In this document: positions 60,961-64,000 of the stretch, in pieces
Layout of the letters: each line of letters begins with the position of its first letter
Position numbering within the stretch: the stretch's first letter is position 1
DNA from: Lucinisca nassula
Lineage: Eukaryota; Mollusca; Bivalvia; Lucinida; Lucinidae
Reading direction: 5' to 3'
NCBI GenBank assembly: GCA_963580285.1
Contig: OY757010.1
Span: 72,630,738-72,694,737 of the forward strand
Length of the DNA: 64,000 nucleotides
Position numbers and translations under genes: made by a program
Notes under the pieces: generated by a model
Told to the model about the DNA's origin: nothing
What the model saw: the letters and a program-made list of their open reading frames with translations, nothing else
The model's database searches: none

Positions 60961-61200
60961 TGTTCAGTAATGACAGATATTACAAATATCCAAGTTTTTT
61001 CACGACAACGCAGACAAAGACAATGCCAGAGCTATGACAATGCCTTATCGTTTTCTTCGAAAACAGCCGAGCTACAAACCTCACTAAATTATCCAAAATA
61101 CAAGGAAATCTGGGCCTCTGGGTGGAATATTCTAGAGAATCCAGAGTTTGCACTAGCCATGACTGAGGAACCTTTAAAGGCTATGCTGCATGTGTGGGTG
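60961..61200. other. Post-mariner sequence, unassigned
   Basis: A 140-codon open frame crosses the mariner's 3' end into this stretch but matches nothing I know. The frame begins inside the pseudogene, so it is treated as chance. Confidence 0.4.
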
Positions 61201-61510
61201 CCACATCACGAAAACACGCCTATATAATTTTGACCCCCTACAACCTCACAGTAAAACTTATTTTTCTAATTCCTGCTTTAAAATATAGACTGTGGGTATT
61301 TGACAGAACCACCTCAATGAAGTTCTAACATGTACCCATAATCTATATTTTGAGCAGAAATAAGAAAATTATCGTTCTTATTTTTGCTCTAAAATATACA
61401 TTGTGTATTCGTTAGAACTGCCCAACGTGTATCCACAATTTATATTTTGAGCAGAAATAAGAAAAATATCAATTTATATTTTGAGCAGAAATAAGAAAAA
61501 ATCACAATTT
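61200..61510 (+). mobile_element. FB1-related copies, decayed
   Basis: cacgaaaacacgcctatata (second flank type), two partial cores at about 61285-61350 and 61395-61450, and the phrase atattttgagcagaaataag three times. Confidence 0.7.
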
Positions 61511-61795
61511 TTCATCTTTTAGTTTTCCTTTTTTTTTTGGCAGTAAAATTTACAATGTGTTTGTATAGGTTTTTTCATAATAATGAGGTGTGCATTTAGA
61601 CAAATATCTCTAGATGAAAGTACATATGAAGTTTCATGAGAAATGGGCTTGAACACTTAGTATTAGGGAAAAAACTTAAGACTCGATAACTTGTCATTTC
61701 ACAAAGTGGGTGAACTATGAAGTATAGGTCAAGTTCAAATATGAATACATGCATTCAAGTTGTCATCTGTACACAGATATAATTTTGTACCAAGT

Positions 61796-62088
61796 ATCAT
61801 TAATGTAGTCGGCCCTCGCCCATCGGGGCTTGAAGAAAAATATGGGCTGCATGATGTTACCACGCAGAGCTGGAACCGACCACACATGAGTACTTGTAAA
61901 CCGCTTAGAGGATCTTAGTCTGCCCGTCCATACTTATAAACCCTATTGGTTTCATTGGGCGACAGGGCTTGAGATGTCATTTCATCTCACTGTCTGGTAG
62001 AAGTCCTACAAAATTGGAAGCAATGTCTCCAAAATGACCTATACTGTGTTGACGGGAATGTTAAACCTCAAACAAATCATTAATGTAG
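61796..62088 (+). mobile_element. SINE-B copy with 13-bp target duplication
   Basis: atcattaatgtag at 61796-61808 and 62076-62088. About 25 bp missing between gatcttagtctgcc and cgtccatac. Confidence 0.93.
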
Positions 62089-62369
62089 ATTTTATAGTTC
62101 TTAAGAAAGTCATTGAACCATGAAATATAGGTAAGGTCAAATATGGGTGCTTGCATTTAATTTGCCAACATAGATGCAAGTTTGTACTAAGTATCATTTT
62201 CAAACTCTTATAAGTTCTTGAGCAATGGACTTGAATAATAGGGTCAATGCTAGGATTGCTGCAAATGTTCTTGACAATGAAGTCATTGAGAAATGAAATG
62301 TAGGTGAAGATCAAATATGGATGTTTGATTAATAAAGTGGCCATCCCTAGGTGGAAGTTTGTCTTGAGT

Positions 62370-62700
62370 ATCATTAATAAGCATGGCACACGCCCAACAG
62401 GGCTTGAAGAAATAGATGGGCTGCATGATGCTTCCATGCAGAGCTGAAACCGACACGCACATGAGTACTGGTAAATCGCTTAGAGGATCTAAGTCTGCCC
62501 AGGCAAAGCGGTGCAAGTCGGTCCGTCCATGCTTATAAATCCTATTGGTTTCATTGGGTGACAGGGCTTGAGAAGTCATTTCATCTCATTGTCAGGTAAA
62601 AGTCCCACAAAATTGGAAGCAACGTCTCCAAAATGACCTATACTGTGTTGACGGGGACGTTAAACCTCAAATCAAACAAACAAACAAATCATTAATGAAG
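62370..62700 (+). mobile_element. SINE-B copy with imperfect target duplication
   Basis: atcattaataag (62370-62381) and atcattaatgaag (62688-62700) flank a full-length copy. Confidence 0.9.
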
Positions 62701-62785
62701 ATTTTATAGTTCTTAAGAAAGTCATTGAACCATGAAATATAGGTAAAGTCAAATATGGGTGCTTGCATTAATTTGCAAGTCTGTA

Positions 62786-63984
62786 CGAGGACTGTTCAAA
62801 TATGAATGCAACTAAGCACATAAAAATGATTCCGTGATAGATTTCGATGAAAAATTTATTTTGTCCCCTCAAAGTATTCCCCTTTAACAGATATACAAAC
62901 TTTCAGTCTTCTGATCAAATCATTGAATGCATTTTGGTAGTCTTTTCAAGATATACTAAGGCACAAAAAAAGTCACACGGGGCAAGGTCAGGGGAATACG
63001 GGGGGTGAGGGAGTTCAACAAACTTTTCCTGCTTCAGATAGTCTTGCACAATGAATGCCTTGTACGATGACGCATTGTCATGTAGCAATCTGACATTGGC
63101 CAAACCAGTTGCGGGTCTTCGTTCTTTGAAATATTTCTTCAATTTTCGAAGAACTTTATTCTTGTAAAACTTCGCATTTACAGATTTGCCTTTAGGCACA
63201 GCAACCTGAATAGCAGGGCTCTGATTTGAAAAGAATATGGCATACATTACCTTCTTGACGCTCATGGTCCGCTTTGCAATGCATGGTCTTTTGCAATACT
63301 TTGTTACCCATATTTTGTTCTGAATCTTTCGTTTTGGCTCAAAAAAGTGAACCCATGTCTCGTCACCTGTGACGACATTAGCGAAAGACCGTGCATTGTA
63401 ATTTGGAAACTTTTTAAGCAACTTCTTGGCGCACTGAACACGTGTCTTTTTCTGCTCATCTGTCAACAGATGGGGAATCCATCTAGCACAGATCTTTCTA
63501 ATTTTCAAATCCCGTTTCAGAATTGTATGAGCTGCTCCTAATGAGATGCCAACCATACTCGCTATTTGCCTAGTGGTGTATCGTGCATCGGTAGCAACTA
63601 TGTCTTTCACTCTAGCAACCATCTTGGCAGAATTTCTTACACCAACGAAAAACTGTCGGAGAAGACATTCCATTATGCCCATAAACCGAACATATTTCAT
63701 CAAAAATGTCTTTGCACCGTATACCAAGAATACAACGGTTCTTAATATAGGACAGTATTTCAACGGCGTACTCTGACCTTCTTCCAACCATGTTTTGTAT
63801 TAGTATACAAGAGAAGAAAGTGTTTATCAAACGATATACATGGCTAAATTGCACGGATTTCAACATGTTTGGTATCAATGTATAGGTAAAATGTTTTTCT
63901 ACGCTGTGATATTTATTTCCAGGTGATTTTCGCATTAGTGCATGAGAAAACTTTCTACTTGCATTCATATTTGAACAGTCCTGG
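62786..63984 (-). mobile_element. mariner element (family M1), copy 2, inactivated
   Basis: TIRs cgaggactgttcaaatatga (62786 on) and, on the other end, the complement of ccaggactgttcaaatatga, with TA at 62784-62785 and 63985-63986. Inserted in a repeat unit whose uninterrupted relatives (tttgtactaagtatcat at 62173; ttttgtaccaagtatcat at 61783) show the empty target. Confidence 0.95.
62860..63791 (-). pseudogene. mariner transposase pseudogene (DD34D), two internal deletions
   Basis: Starts at the ATG complement at 63791 (MVGRRSEYAVEILSYI) and follows copy 1 closely until FRWCKKF. There a 62-bp deletion (equivalent to 42185-42246 in copy 1) shifts the frame, so a second frame carries AKMVARVKDIV onward. 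VTGDETWVHFFEP (first catalytic motif intact), LLHDNASSYKA and YSPDLAPCDFF are present. A second deletion of about 77 bp after CDFF removes the segment corresponding to KKYLSGQKFIQRKH. Non-functional, but with lesions different from copy 1. Confidence 0.93.
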
Positions 63985-64000
63985 TACAAAGTATCATTTA

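Larger units (their letters stand above)
59517..61072 (+). mobile_element. Possible Helitron-like element H10, split by mariner M2
   Basis: Left arm aggtgccaacgctcggctgc and right arm ttttcttcgaaaacagccga share an inverted ctcggctg/cagccgag and an internal hairpin gttttcttcgaaaac. The sequence between is short and mostly the mariner. Weakly supported. Confidence 0.4.
61600..62785 (+). repeat. Tandem array of about 120-170-bp units
   Basis: Units carry gaaatataggtaaggtcaaa, tttgtactaagtatcatt and gttcttaagaaagtcattga. Split by two SINE-B copies and, at its right end, by mariner M1 copy 2; the unit resumes at 63985 (tacaaagtatcattta). Confidence 0.8.

Overview
This is a stretch of eukaryotic, metazoan nuclear DNA that looks like a bivalve mollusc genome. 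It is AT-rich, has one split gene with canonical GT-AG introns, and is dominated by tRNA-derived SINEs, foldback MITEs, Tc1/mariner-type transposons and Helitron-like elements carrying roughly 120-165 bp tandem repeats. That last architecture recalls the 'pearl' elements described from bivalves. The species assignment is inference from repeat style and protein similarity.

The main gene lies on the + strand from 4023 to 40020. Eleven coding exons assemble into about 405 residues plus a stop codon of a pyridoxal-phosphate aminotransferase of the kynurenine aminotransferase / cysteine-S-conjugate beta-lyase family, closest by eye to KYAT3. The first exon (start codon and roughly 15-20 residues, or more if there is a targeting peptide) was not found, so it lies upstream or is unrecognised. 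About 1.2 kb of coding sequence is spread over 36 kb, and the introns are almost entirely repeats. A second, weaker gene candidate is a short ATG-initiated exon at 57230-57313.

Region by region: 1-4 kb is upstream/intron sequence with SINE-B, MITE-B, MITE-C and a 22-bp minisatellite. 4-12.5 kb (introns 1-2) holds SINE-A, SINE-B, foldback FB1 copies and Helitron-like H1. 12.5-19 kb (introns 3-5) includes a complete 1.47-kb DDxD transposon with an intact 360-aa transposase. Intron 6 (19.1-26.8 kb) has a nested repeat cluster: a satellite-like array split by Helitron-like H2, SINE-A, a hAT-like element, FB1 and SINE-B, followed by H6. Introns 7-8 (27-37 kb) hold H3, H4 and H5. 40-47 kb holds a broken mariner, SINE-C with a nested MITE, and SINE-A. 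47-53 kb has a recent 210-bp tandem duplication, a tandem array and the large H7. 54-56 kb has a C-rich inverted-repeat element and two MITE-B copies. 59.5-64 kb has two more broken mariners and a tandem array hit twice by SINE-B.

The most unusual signals are: (i) about 20 copies of a foldback element (FB1) whose hairpin arms differ between copies in a paired, compensatory way; (ii) at least three MITE families with different termini sharing one central palindrome; (iii) seven sequence-unrelated elements with one common plan (5' hairpin, tandem core, subterminal inverted repeat, 3' hairpin, CTAG/CTGG/CTTG/GTTG end followed by T), three of them checkable against empty sites inside this same window; and (iv) an insertion that duplicated the 5' splice site of KYAT exon 3.
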